Assembly: GCA_014925825.1 (NCBI GenBank)
Contig: JACGCK010000183.1
Coordinates: 24,527-88,526 of the forward strand
Source of the DNA: Pholiota molesta
Taxonomy: Eukaryota > Basidiomycota > Agaricomycetes > Agaricales > Strophariaceae
Length of the DNA: 64,000 bases
Direction: 5' to 3'
Below the pieces are notes generated by a model. That model did not search any database. It saw nothing but the letters and a program-made list of their open reading frames with translations, and was not told where the DNA came from. This document shows positions 35,564 to 47,900 of this stretch, one piece after another (positions within the stretch are counted from its first letter, which is position 1; every line of letters starts with the position of its first letter). The translations under genes were made by a program, and so were the position numbers.

Positions 35564-38500
35564 TTAAAGCGGAGATTCATAAGTTCGATAGTTAATTTGA
35601 AATGCACGATCTGCCTTTAGGGCCAGCTGTCTCCATGAGGCCGACTGGCGGTGTGCATATGCAGTTGCACCAAGAGTCGGCGACCGACGACGATTTTCAG
35701 CAGCTTCAAGCCAGCCTTTGCTTTTGAAAAGGAAGTACCGCACCGTCCACTCCATTTCATATCTGACCAATGTGCGTTCCTCCCTCCACCGCTCGTGCTG
35801 GGCTCGGGCCCGCAACCAATGAACCCGCCGAACTGCGACACTTGTCAGAACAGATGTCTTTGGATGGAGAGGCAATCTATTAACTTACATTCTAATTGTG
35901 TTGCTGGATCAGCAGGTAATTCATCACCAGTCCCGACATGTTGAGTAACAGAATGCCAAATCCAGGATAATTTCACGGTTGTGGAACCGGGCATATTGGG
36001 GGTCAACACTGCCGTGCTGCATTTCGTGTCAGCTTTGGTCAAAACACGAAATTGTTGAAGTGTTTGAGGATCGGCCCCCAAAGCAACAAGGCGGCTACGA
36101 CACCGCGTGTAAATTTGACAACGCAACGACAATGCTTTCTCCCGGTCCTTCAATGCAGCCCGTCCTCTCGTGCGTACCTCTTTTCTCGAGCCTTTTCGGA
36201 CGTCTTCGGTCCAGCGGAATGACATGTCAGCTACGAGATCGCGAATGAGATTCAGGTCGGTCATGGCTTGATTTTTGCGGATTTGGAGCTCCACATTTGC
36301 ATACGTGTCTGGTACGTTCCCATTCGATGGAATGCAAAGCTCAACACTTTCCACAGGATTACCGTCGCCATCTTCACCTTCGGCTGGCGACGATGACGCC
36401 GAGTCTGAAGCTGTGCCATTGTCAAGATTGTCCCAATTGGACAATGAATCGTTCATTTCGTGGCCGGATTGATGCCTGGTCTGAAAGACACCGGCGACAA
36501 GTTGGAGTTCATTTAATGTGGCCACCAAAGGCGTCAACGCATGTCGGAGCTTTTGGATTTTCTCAATGTCTGCACCATGCTGGCGATTGAGGTATTGGAT
36601 CTCAAGCCTGGTCAAGTCCAGCAATCAGAATCATCAAGCAAAAAATTAGAGATACTCACTGCTTTTCCTCCACAGTGATAGCAAACTCAAGCCACTCTAT
36701 GACATTAGCGTCACCGGTGACTGGCACTGGAGCAGACATGTTCTCATTCAGACCGGCGATGCGTGCTGCATATATGTCCATCACCTCGGGCTTCTCCAAA
36801 CGTTTGCTCTCAGCATCAACAACCTCGGCAGTCCAAAGTGTCACAGCCTGCAGACCAGCAGCGGTGGATATATCGCGGAAATAGTTTGCTGCCTGCTCAA
36901 GCGTTGTGCATGCTTCATCATGGCGGTTACAGAGATATTCGGACATCCCTAATGCTTTTTTGTGGTTAGAGTCACAGGCATGGTCATCCAGGACTTCCGC
37001 CCGGTGAGCCAAGGTCGCAGTCCGAACGGTGGGTGAAATAGAATTTAATGTAGACCACAATGACTCCAGAATTTCACCACTGACAATGCCGGCGCCGGGT
37101 ATGAAGGATGACGTGAACGAAAGAAGCATTGGTCTTTGTGCGCATGCACATGGAAGAGACCGATTGCCCGGTCGATAATAAGGCCCCGGGGTAATTTACC
37201 CTCCAGCCTTTTTTCAAGGTGAACACAGTATTGGCAAGCGATGTCATACATCAGGATGACACCCTGCTGAGGGTCAACACCTGTAGTTTCGAGTGCCTTC
37301 CAGAAGGCAAAGTCAACATTCTTTTGCTGTTCTCCCTTGAACAAGTCCACAAGGGCATTTGGAGCATAACAACCGTGTCGGGCACAAGCAATTGATGCCT
37401 TGCCAGTCCGGTCACAAGACTTAGATCCCATGAGCGCATTCATGATGGCACGGAATGTGCTCTCACAGGGTGCTTTCTGGCAATCGGTATACTCAGTATA
37501 AAATAGGACCAGTGAATTTCAGCCACAAACCGTAAATTGCTCTGTCGCTGCACGGAGGAATTCATTATATTCTGTTCGGTCTGGGTCCATTCCCCCACCT
37601 TCTGAAAGCCATATATCGTCGTCCAACACATTCTGCTGCTTTACATGGTCGGCTTTGAAATTCCCATCTGCAACAAACATCCGGCGATAAACATACCTAC
37701 ACAGCAGTTAGAGATATGCTGTCTGGAAATATGGCGACGCACCGGTGGTCGACATCGCTTTTCCAATCACTTCGGAGGTTCTTTCCTGGTTGTGGGCATG
37801 CTGGGCAATAGTTTGCCAACTCACCCCGATCTACATGCATGGGATCCTTCCCATTATGCCCAAAGCCAGCGCCTCTTAATTTCTTCGTCCAGCGCCACAA
37901 CCGACTCAGGCGTCGAAATTCTCGATAGAGATCTGGTACATCGCCGGGAGCAATGGGATTCGAGAGACGACGGAGCAACATATAGAACTGATATGCCGAG
38001 GCCTTTAGTTCAAGGTTGCATAACCGGAAGTACCTTAGTAGGTGATTGGTAAATAGGGTGCGGATGGTATGGAAGCTAGTCGGCCACAGCCTAGATGCCA
38101 CAAGATCAAGTGGCAGTTGGGTGCTCCCTTGGCACTGACAAGACACCATAGCAAGGCAATGAACACCATTAGTATGGACTATTCGCACATAAGCATTCTG
38201 TAAGCTGTCTGCACGTGGAAGGGGACCTGGTGAGTCGGTCTCCATAGGGCCTTGTTCACCAGTGGCCCAGAGCTGTGACCGGGCACTTCGAGATATGCAG
38301 GAATTCTTGTCACCTCGGTGTCTGCTTCGGGGATGGCTGCATCGTCGGCTGCATCTATTGGTGTGTCATCGGTCGCGGGGATCCCAGCACGCAACTTATC
38401 CAAGTATGCTAGAAACTCTTCATCTCCACTTGGTTCGGTACTCGGATGATCGGTGGGCATTTCTTTTGCTTCGGTGTTGTCTCCCATGATCCAGTCTGGG

Positions 38501-39333
38501 TCTTCGGTACTGTCACTGGAACCATGACCGGTCGCTGTCGCCGCACTGCATTGCGAAGATATTCCTGCTCGGCCATATCCTTTGGGTGCTGAAATTTTTC
38601 CAAAAATTTCTGTTGAATTTGTAGATATTCGCAAAGAGGGCTGTCCTTGATGATGCCGAACAAGGATGTATGTACCAACCTCCCATAACTCTGCACGGCG
38701 AAAATATGTTCCCGTCCATCTTTGGATGACATGGAATGGATTGTCGACATGCAGAGACCGCATACACCGGCGACAGACTGGTTGCGATAGGCTGCAATCG
38801 ACACATCTCCAAACCGCCAAATGGTTGTCAGTACAGCTTGAACACATTATCTGTGCTGACGGCAAAGCTTCCCGAGATAGTGAAGCTTGTAGAAACTCGT
38901 CAACACGGTCAACATATTCCTGTACATAGGTGCGCTCCGTCTACATAACGATCAGAAATATTATAATGAATGAGTAGGTAATCCTTATCTTACCTTGCGA
39001 GGTCGAGAAGCTTTACCCGTGTCTGAGACAGTCTCGCTGTCATTCAAATGATCAAAATACATGTCCGCAGCGGTATTTGCACAGACGATGCAAGAGGATT
39101 GTATGTTGTAGAGGGTTGAGGAGTATTAGATGTCCCAGCACCTTCGCCTGCACCCAATTCAGCCAAAGCCTATCCAGAGGCACCTTCACCTTTATCTCCT
39201 TCATCTTTCCATTCTTCAATTTTTTTGACACTGTGTCGTAAGTGAAGCCATTTGCAGCGTCAACGTCAGTTTGCAGTAGGGGGTTGCGTTTTCCTTGTCT
39301 TCTAGCTGGTTGATATGTCTTTTTGCGGTTCAT
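35564..39333 (-). CDS. KDZ-superfamily transposase with CxC2 cysteine cluster
   Basis: Pieces on the minus strand in order: 39333 to about 39060 (MNRKKTYQPARRQGKRNPLL); 38,990-38,180 with the CxC2 cluster IMCSSCTDNHLAVWRCVDCS then QPVCRRCMRSLHVDNPFH; 38,245-37,740 with RIVHTNGVHCLAMVSCQCQG and ANYCPACPQPGKNL; 37,700-37,510 with FVADGNFKADHVKQQN, holding the first catalytic Asp of the RNase-H fold; 37,443-37,150 with ASIACARHGCYAPNALVDLF and LMYDIACQYC (second Asp); 37,120-36,656 with GIVSGEILESLWSTLNSIS (catalytic Glu); then 36,624-35,845 and 35,875-35,564 with VHWLRARAQHERWREERTLV. These are the diagnostic steps of Kyakuja-Dileera-Zisupton transposases, common in Agaricomycetes. A change of frame near 39,150 and another near 38,220 are not clearly introns, so activity is uncertain. 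Confidence 0.88.
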
Positions 39334-39570
39334 AATTGAGAACGCAGGTGTTGTTGAAGAAAGACACAATATGGGAGATGTAAACGAGGGGATGTTATCG
39401 AGAATACCTGAAGCCTCATGGCTTCCTTAGCAAAACACGATGGAACCTCGTGTTTCCACGAAACAATAAGAAATCTACATACCATGAGGCCTCATGATTC
39501 ACATGTGTCCCCAAACCAATGAATATATATATATGCGGTATATAGAGCGGTCGTATCCTTATTCCTTCCC

Positions 39571-41911
39571 ATGTCAAACACAGCAGACGTGGATCGCGCG
39601 GATAAAAAGAAATCCTTCTATACTCCAGACGAGCGCAAATTCATCGATCCCTTCAAAGATGAATATATGGCTGCTGACAGCACCCACAAACGCCGCCATA
39701 TAGCTGTGACGAAGATTTTCTTGCCACTGTTCAACTATTGGCATGACGAAAGGGTAGTGGTTGAGAAGGAACGGGCATGCGCAGTGCGTTGTTTTTAAAT
39801 TATTACGTGGATTGACCTTTTACATGTCTCTGATAAATAGCATTTGTTGGCATGGATAAGAAACAATTGGAGGTATCCTACGGTACAGAAAGCGAAATAC
39901 CCGCTCACTGTAAAACGCACAACTGCGCTGTGGCACAATCACCGTGAAGAGGTATGGGCAGAGATCGCTGCATTGCTCGCTATTCCCACTGCAAATGCAC
40001 AAACTCCCAACTGGTTTTCGAAGCAAAGTATCGCACTGGGAAATATTCTTCGTCGGAAGACTCAAACAGAACTCGATGAACTCGATGTAGAAGTTGCGCA
40101 TATTGCTGAGAAAGGGTATCCAGCACCATTGAAGATACAGTGCGTACACTGGTACTTACAATTATGAGCTTATTTGTCACCGGACACCGGTGCTGTTTAT
40201 AGGTATGCCGAAAAATATGCGGTTAAACGCTGGGATAAAGTGGCCACTGAACAGTACAAAGAGATGGGCCTCCTCACATTATCGTTTGTTACACGGACTG
40301 TTGAGGGTGGAGCACTGAACTGTGAATTGTGAGTCCAGCAAGAGCTTTCGAATCCTGTCAATCCTCTAATAGTGTCGTCGGTGATGTAGGCATGACCGAA
40401 TTGGTCCTTTGCTTGGGTTGCCCGGCGCATCTTTTGAGACCAGACACAAAGGCCTTGTTCTCGAGATTAAGAAGTTGATCTTTGCCTACATAACTGATGT
40501 GAAAGATGCGTTGAATGGTGGAATTGCCGGTGCTGCACCCAGTGGACAAGCCGACCCCAAGATCATTGAACGCTCGGCGATTGAAGTCACACCTGCCGGC
40601 TACCCCAAGCTAATGGCCAACTGCGACCCATTGAAGCTCCAAAAGCGAGAACTAGAATTGCTCTCCCGAAATTATATAGGGGAACATTACTGTAAGGAAT
40701 TTGGTTATACTTTAACATCTATGGCTCATTTTAGTTGGTTTAAGATCTAGCAACTGGTCGCCGCACCCGTAAACCACCATATGGAAAAATAGAAAGCGAT
40801 GTGTCCCGTTTTATTGAGGCAAAATATCGACCAGCCGATATCATATGGAAAGATCCACGAAATATGGTCTTGGAGGATGCACGAAAATTGTTCCAACACA
40901 TTCAGGAGCGCGAAGCAACACATGAAATATCTCAGGTGTTTCGATTCCACATGGTACAAGGGAAGAAGTCGACAGGTCATGCCCTTGTGAAGTCTAAGTA
41001 TCCCGATGAGGAAGACGACACCGAGCATCAAGAACCCCCTAGACCGAAGACGAAACCTCGGAGAAAACCAAAACCAAGATCACCTGGACATGCTCAAAGG
41101 CAGTTGGAGATGGAGACCACATTTAAATTATTGGTGGGCACCAGGATCGGTCTTGATCAATTCTGCAGTTCCTTACAATGGTCATATAGGATGATACAAC
41201 ATGCCCACCACCCAGCAATATCGTGCCCGACATTGATGGTCAAGATCTAGGGGCCGGCTACCAGCACAGCCACAATTCCGGTCTCCATGCAGTCACCACA
41301 AATGATACACCGACGACACAATCGAACCAAGATATGCATTCGACGAAAGATGGAATCGGTGCCACAGCCATTGATTATGACTCCTACATGTATACTCCTC
41401 ATGGATACTATCCCACTCCGGCACCAGAACAACAGTCAAATGAGACTCGACTGGTACCAGATGGTGCAAAGTCACCGGTGATCGATCCAGCTTTAATGTT
41501 ACCACAGCCCACAGGAAGTTCACGTCCACTCCCAAGCCCATCCCCATCAATGCCCCCAGATAATGACACTGCCCAGCGGCAAGGCAGTTCGGTCAAACAG
41601 GCTGTTGGGAAAACCAAACCCAAGGTAAGGAGTGTACAGAAGGACTGCCGCAATCACCGAACTGACCAACAATTCTTGCCTAGCCACGCCCTGTCAGAAA
41701 GCAAGTCCCACCGAAATCCCAAGACCCAGAAGCAACCGGCCGCTCAAAGGCCAAAGGCAAGGCGACCAAGGGGAAGGTGACTCCGGCTGCACCGGCGATG
41801 TCAGCAGCTCAGGCACCCCTGTTAGATCCAGCTGCGGAGGAAATGGAGAGGCATTCTGCCAGAGGTCCCAGTAAGCGGGCTGCCAAGGCACCTAACAGAC
41901 TTAACTTGTGA
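39571..41911 (+). CDS. Unrecognised KDZ-neighbour gene, plus strand
   Basis: It starts MSNTADVDRADKKKSFYTPD and runs divergently from the transposase, 237 bp from its start. Introns are inferred after 39782 (GTGCGT to 39840), near 40139-40201, 40329-40390, 40691-40750, and 41626-41683 before the last exon. Conserved-looking blocks are AWIRNNWRYPTVQKAKYPLT, KRTTALWHNHREEVWAEIAA, GPLLGLPGASFETRHKGLVL and KYRPADIIWKDPRNMVLEDA. The C-terminal third is Pro/Lys-rich and disordered, ending KRAAKAPNRLNL at TGA 41909-41911. One junction near 41,180 is ambiguous. It shows no catalytic motif I know; its length and position suggest a passenger protein of the element, possibly DNA-binding given the basic tail. 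This is inference only. Confidence 0.55.
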
Positions 41912-42070
41912 AAACACCGAACATTGTCTCAGCCCAATGATGTATGCCCAAAAACAAAACAAATCAAATATCAACTAAGGGCTATGTTACATGTTGATCT
42001 TGATGGCAATACGTGAGAGTCAAAATATGAGAGGCGAAAAATTGAAGCAAAAAAAGCGAGCCACCTCCAA

Positions 42071-43938
42071 CTACTCAGCATCTATCTCCATGTCCGAACC
42101 TTCATCGAGGGTGCGCTTTTGGAAGCGAGGTGAGCGGCGCATTGGCGAAGGTGAAGGCGAACGTGTGGCCGGTCTTGGACTACGCCCACGAGACTTGCGC
42201 TGTGGCACCTCCAGATGTTGGATCTGTGCAGAGCTTGATGATGGTATGGGCGCCATACTACTTGTGGTCTCTGCCGGCTGAGGAGATGGTGACGGTGGTA
42301 GACCTGCAAAAACAGAATCAGGCAGCGTGGCAGAGACGGGTGCTGGTGGTGATTGTGTCGCCGGTATGAAAGCTGACGTGTGCGCCGGCCCGTAGGCAGG
42401 GTTTGCAGTTGATTCGGTCGCCGGTCCCAGAACTGACGTGGGTGAAGGCGCAGAGACAGATTCTGTCGCCGGCCCCAGCACTGACATGGGGGTAGGGGCA
42501 GAGGTGGGCCCCGAGAGAGGGTCACAATCTGTCACTGACCTTGAAGGCGACACAGGCGATGGTGCAGCTGGCAAAGTCGGTGCTGAGATGGTGGTTGTTG
42601 AATCGGGCAGGGAAGGGGCTCCAGAAGATGTCGCCGGCGTTGGGACAAACAGCTCGGTGACGGGTGCGTTGGTCTCTTGTGAATTCTGCGGGGTGGGAGG
42701 CGTCAACAGTACAAGTGGAGGTTCTGGAGGACCTAATGTGTCCACAGATCGTTGTTGACCCCATGCCTCTGGGACACTGTGTTCCCAACCTGCGGCGGCG
42801 GTATCACGAGCAGTCCAGTGGGAAGTCTGAGGATCAACGTCCATTCCATTGTTATCGGTGGGAGGCTCCACCTGCGTCATGGCAGAGTCGTCCGGCGTCC
42901 GGTGCGTCAGCTGTCGCAGGTGTCAGCTCTGTTGGGAGAGAGTCGTCTTGCACCGGTGCCCCAGCGGTGGAAGGTGTCACCTCTGTTGGGGGACAGTCGT
43001 TGGGCGTGGATGGTGTCACCTCTGTTGGGGAGAGTCGTCGGGCCTGGATGGTGTAACCTCTGTTGTGTGAGAATCGTCGGGCAGAGATGTCGCCACTGTC
43101 GCAGGTGTCAACTCCATGGGGCCAGAGTCTTCGGGCAGTGAGCTCTCCTCGTGGGTGGCACCAACATTGGAGAGCAGTTCCATGGCATTGGAGGGAGGGT
43201 CGCCGGCGCCTGGAGACCGTAGTTGGAGGAGACCAGCGTTTTGATAGCAACGAAGGTGTTAGGGCGACGGAATTCCGAGTGGTCGGTGGGCTGGGCGGGG
43301 AAATATGTTGTGCCATCCATGTCATCATCGGCAAAACCACTTGGCGAAGCCATATCCTTTGCTATTCGGTCTTCAAACTCCTCCGGCGATGGTGCGTTGG
43401 CGAGAGGAATGGCAACGGGTGGGTACCTTTCTTGGAAGGTGTTGTACATCGTGGTGGCTAGCGCTGCACCAAGGTCAGTGGGTGGAGCGGCAGTAGTGAT
43501 CTTGAGGGCTTGCTCGAGGCCGGCGACACGTTCGGTGAGTGACGTGATCTCGGCCAAGTGTTTGGACTCCATTTCGCCGACGTACTGGAATAACGCATCG
43601 TTCAGTATCCGGTCGCGGGTTTGGTTCCACCTCAACATGTTGAACATGTGCGGAAGGTCCATGGCACGTGAGATTAGTGTGTTGAGTCTGCCTGGAATTG
43701 CCCTGTACAATGTGTGAAGTTGGGCACAGTCCGCCTCGTTTTGCTTCCAGCGGGTCCGGAGTTGGGTAATCGCATCGTCGGTCTGGTCACGGAGGTGCTT
43801 GCTAGTCTGTCCCAATTCTTCGAAACGGTCCCGACAGTTTTTGAGGTGGGAGAGGTACTCCTGCATGGTGACTGGGCCATCCATATCGACAAACTCGAAT
43901 CCCTCATCCTCAACGTCTGGTTCCTCATCGTCGGCCGT
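42071..43938 (-). pseudogene. Unrecognised coiled-coil gene, 5' end removed by an LTR element
   Basis: The gene reads from 43938 (TADDEEPDVEDEGFEFVDMD) through helical sequence (LTERVAGLEQALKITT) into a Ser/Thr/Pro-rich tail with TEVTPS repeats, and ends KRTLDEGSDMEIDAE at 42071. Upstream of 43939 the open frame continues for 39 codons, but that part is the antisense of the LTR, so the native start is lost. Two frame changes occur in the TEVTPS repeats. At 43027-43030 the G run is one shorter than in the sister repeat near 42980. The other lies near 42890 and could hide a short intron. Same district and RCCGGY enrichment as the KDZ genes. Function unknown. Confidence 0.6.
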
Positions 43939-44866
43939 TGATGCGCCCCGCATCCCTGTACCCCTGAAAACCGCCCAAATCGGACGCGCATGCACCGCGC
44001 TCACTGTACTCCTCGGACGCATACACATACGCTTGTTATCCAAGGTCGCGGCCATATCACGTGAACACGCCTACGCCCTCGCCAGGTCGCCCGTACACGT
44101 GCACTGTCAATCACTCGGACAACTCTCGTCGCTCGACAGCCAGCGTCGGCCGACCGACCTCTAACAGCTATCGCGCGCAGATCTCAACACGATCCGCTCC
44201 ATTCGGATCGCCGGCACCCTTTCCCGACTCAGCATGTGGGCCTATAGTGTCTGTTTCTATTTTTAGTCCGTCCGCGCTCGCGCCCTTGTGCGCCGTCCCC
44301 TCTACGCCTTCCGTTCCTGGTATTTTATTTCACCTCCTTTCATCGGCATGCATCGCCGCTCTCGCTTCGCGCTTTTCTATCATCAGTTCCTCAGTTCTAG
44401 CTCCGTATTATTTCATATGTTTTGATCGCGTGTTTACTACTTAAATCCTGTAACTTCCATAAAAAACACAGTTTTGCTTCCCCTCCCGGATTACAGAATT
44501 CAGTTGTATCTCGTAAAACCTTGCGCCCGACTGCGTGTACCCTCATAACTGCGTCTCCAACCTCGTTCGTCTCGTCGCGTCGCGTGTACTTCGTTCTAAA
44601 TTCATCTCGTCGCGCAGCGTTGCCAGTTATCCGCACTCGTCACATTCTCACAGTCACCTCGTCGCACCGCGTCCGCACGACCGTCGCAGATACCCAAGAG
44701 ACTTCAAGTTGCCGTCGCGGCCCTTCCGACCGCGTCTCCCGGACAGACCTTGACTGAGAAGGATATCACGAACCCAATCTCGCGCTACTTGCCACTCACG
44801 TCGTGTCATTGATAGGTGTTTGTTTGTCATTCACTTTGCACACTATATACGACGCTAGGCGCATCA
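43939..44866 (+). repeat. 5' long terminal repeat
   Basis: It begins TGATGCGCCCCGCATCCCTG and ends GGCGCATCA, giving TGATG/CATCA termini. The start matches that of the solo LTR at 46703 (TGATGCGCACCGCATCC), and the last ~95 bp match 49254-49348. An internal AT-rich block before pyrimidine-rich sequence (about 44390-44480) resembles a promoter/R region. Confidence 0.85.
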
Positions 44867-44870
44867 TTTC

Positions 44871-44889
44871 TGGAGCCCACCGCGAGGGG
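44871..44889 (+). other. Probable primer-binding site
   Basis: Four bases after the LTR, TGGAGCCCACCGCGAGGGG begins with TGG, the complement of a tRNA CCA end. Its complement, CCCCTCGCGGTGGGCTCCA, looks like a T-arm/acceptor stem 3' half. Which tRNA primes is not determined. Confidence 0.6.
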
Positions 44890-44936
44890 TTCAGTCCTTA
44901 AAGTTTCTCAGTCGTCGTCGCCTCACTTCATCCCTT

Positions 44937-47900
44937 CCCCAATCCTCGTCGCCACCATTCGCCACTACAGCAGCAAGTACGTTCGCTTCATCGCCAAACA
45001 CTTCAAGGGCTACAACCCTCGTCGACACATCGCATTCCCGTCGAAGACCATAAACGACGACCTACTAGTCGCCGAACTCGCCTACACACAAGAGCGCCGT
45101 CGCCTCGACGAACGCGAAGGCTATTGGAACGCACTTATCGACCTTAGCTACGGCCAATTTGGCAACAGCTTCCTCTTCGACCTCGTGTGGAACGCAACCC
45201 CGAACCCATTCAAAGCCGTCGCATAAACCTCTAACGGACTCGTCGCCATAGAGCCATCTATCCGTCGCTCCCTTCGCATCGCTACTCTCCGAGAAGAGCT
45301 CGTCGCGAACTTCCAGAACCCAAACGACCTCACCGATTCGTCGATCTTTGAGGAAAGAGTTCCATCGCCGCAGGCGCGTCACAACAACCTCCCACCAGCC
45401 ACCGGATCGCCGCTCTTTCAGCCGGAAGACGTTCCGATCCCTTCATCAAACGACTCGCCGCTCACTCCGCTCTCCAACCTCCTCTCGCCTCTCCCATCGC
45501 CCCGTGAAGTCGAATTACCCCCGTCGCCTGAACCGTTCGAGCCGTCGCAGTACTCAACTCCACCACTCCACCCGCCACAGTCGCTTCCGCCGTCGCCTCG
45601 CGAAGCACCCGACACAACCTCATTCTTCCCACAACCCACGTATCAGTCCCCTCTTACGATGTCGCAGACAACAGAACCACCGATGCCCGCGCGCAGCGAT
45701 CGCTCGGCACCCGTGTTTAATTCGGCTGACCCCCGCGAACTAGAGCGGTTCTTCTCCGAGCTGGAGAACTTGTTTATTAATCGACCAAGTCTATCGCAGC
45801 AAGCACGTAAAGAGCACGCGGTCCGCTTCCTGAACGCCACTGACGCCGAGCAATGGAAGGGCATCCCAGAATACGATGATGTTGCGAAGACGTTCGCAGA
45901 GTTCAAGACAGCCGTCGAGCTCGCCTATCCCACCGCGAACGAGAAGCAGCGGTACACTATGTACGAGATCGACGCCCTCACTGGTCACTACTCGCGCGCT
46001 GGAATGCATAGCCAAGACGATCTTGCTCACTACACCCGCACGTTCCGCGCCATCGCGCGATCGATCATCAAAAGTGGCGCCGCGGGAGAATCCGATCTAG
46101 CACGCGCGTACATCCGCGGGTTCCAGCCGCAAATCTGGTCGCAGATCCTACTTCGCCTGTCGACGACGATGAACAACTTCACCCCTTTAGGACCATATAC
46201 GATTGCCGAGATCAACGAGGCGGCGACCTTCGTCATGCAGATACAATTCAGCGTTAACATGGCCGCGTCCTATCTAACACCCGGTGCCGTCGCATCCCCC
46301 GCAGCAGCGGCCACGGCGGTCGGATCATCCATGATACCCGCCCCTTACGCAGTAAACAAGACAGGCTTGACGCTCGCCCCGTCGCAAAGCTACGCGACGC
46401 CCACGCCCCCCGCCGTCAAGGAGGAAAGCCCGCTCCCGACGATCCTAGCCCAGATCGGCACCGCCCTCGAAAGACTCACCGCACGAATGGAACAAGGAAG
46501 CGGATCGACGACCCGATACACCCAGAACAGCAGCGATCAGGACTGTAACTTCTGTGGCGGACCGCACTTCATCCGCGACTGCCCTATCGTCGACGACTAT
46601 ACCCGCGCCGGTAAATGCAAGCGTAATGCCGAAAACAAGGTGGTCCTCCCGTCGGGCGGCTTCGTACCAAGGACAATCCCCGGAACTCTTCTCAGGGACC
46701 GATGATGCGCACCGCATCCGTATACGCTCTGAAAACGCGCCAGAACACGCCCAGACGCACGCGCGACGCACACAAACAGAACGCGCACGCACGCGCTCGA
46801 ACGCGCTAGGTCATACATGACGCAATAGGTCGCCTCGCCTCGTGCCGCCTCGCTCGAAGTCGCTCAAGCACGCGAAACGTACCCATAGCACCTCCATATA
46901 CACCACAACACTTTACGACGTACACGCAACGCACTCGCGCGAATGCGCACAGAGCCGCCGCGCCGCACCGCGTACGCACTCAGAACGGAGCCGCGGGTAG
47001 TCACGTGACCCGACGAACTTGGACGCAAGTCGCGCGCCGCCGTATACGGTCTCACACAGCACTCTCGGGACGTCGCTACATGGTCTAGAAAGGTTTCGAA
47101 TGCGTACGGAACTCGTTCCAAATATTATTGGACAACTTACTGCGTCGGAATTCCGTCCGCACGCACATGCGCTCGAGTGTGCGCTTAAGCGCTCTATTTT
47201 TAGTTTTCTTATTCTCTAGCTCGCCGTCGCATGTGTGCGCCGCGCTCCCCTGTGCCCCTATCGTCCTTTTCCACATGCCTTTCATATCTAGCCTTTTGGA
47301 CAGTCTACTTCGCACCTTCCTACCGTTTTAGATAAATTAAATCCGAGCTATAGCTTCCGTAGTATTTAAATCCCTGTAACTCAGTAAAACAAAACAATAC
47401 ACTTTCCCCCTCGGTTTCCAGTTCAGTTTCAGTTCGTCTCTCGTCGCGTCCTCGTCTCCCCTTCGTTCCCCATCGTTTCACACCACGCTGCGTCTCTCTC
47501 GTATTTTATTTCACTCTCGTCGCTCAGTTCAAGCTAAATTCCGTCACTCCTTTATCCCATCGCTCTCACAACTCAGTATACATCGTAAACACCATCCCGC
47601 CACGTCGCACACCTCGTCGCACCATTCGCCTCTGATAGACCTTGATTGGGACGCCCCTTGAACCCCGTACTCGCACCCTCGTAGCCCCTCACGTCATGGC
47701 TTTTGGTTTTGTGGTTTTAGATTTTATTCGCCACATTCCGCACCTTACACGACACTTGGCACATCACCGCATCGAGGAGTGGCATCGGCGCAACCCTAAC
47801 CAGCTCGCGACCGGGTCATGCAGGCGAGTGCGATGATGCTCAACGCATCGTCGCCCAATGCGATCTACACGCAGTCAACAGAGCCCCAGCCGCCAGTCCG

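Larger units (their letters stand above)
33189..43938. mobile_element. KDZ-centred transposon district (boundaries unresolved)
   Basis: A KDZ transposase gene (35564-39333) lies amid three large genes of no recognised host function (33189-35234, 39571-41911, 42071-43938), with no ordinary host gene between them. Right of 43938 an LTR retroelement truncates the last gene, so that end is lost. On the left, unresolved sequence and the satellite follow. I did not find terminal inverted repeats, so whether all four genes move as one unit is an inference. Shared enrichment of the hexamer RCCGGY supports a common origin. Confidence 0.5.
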
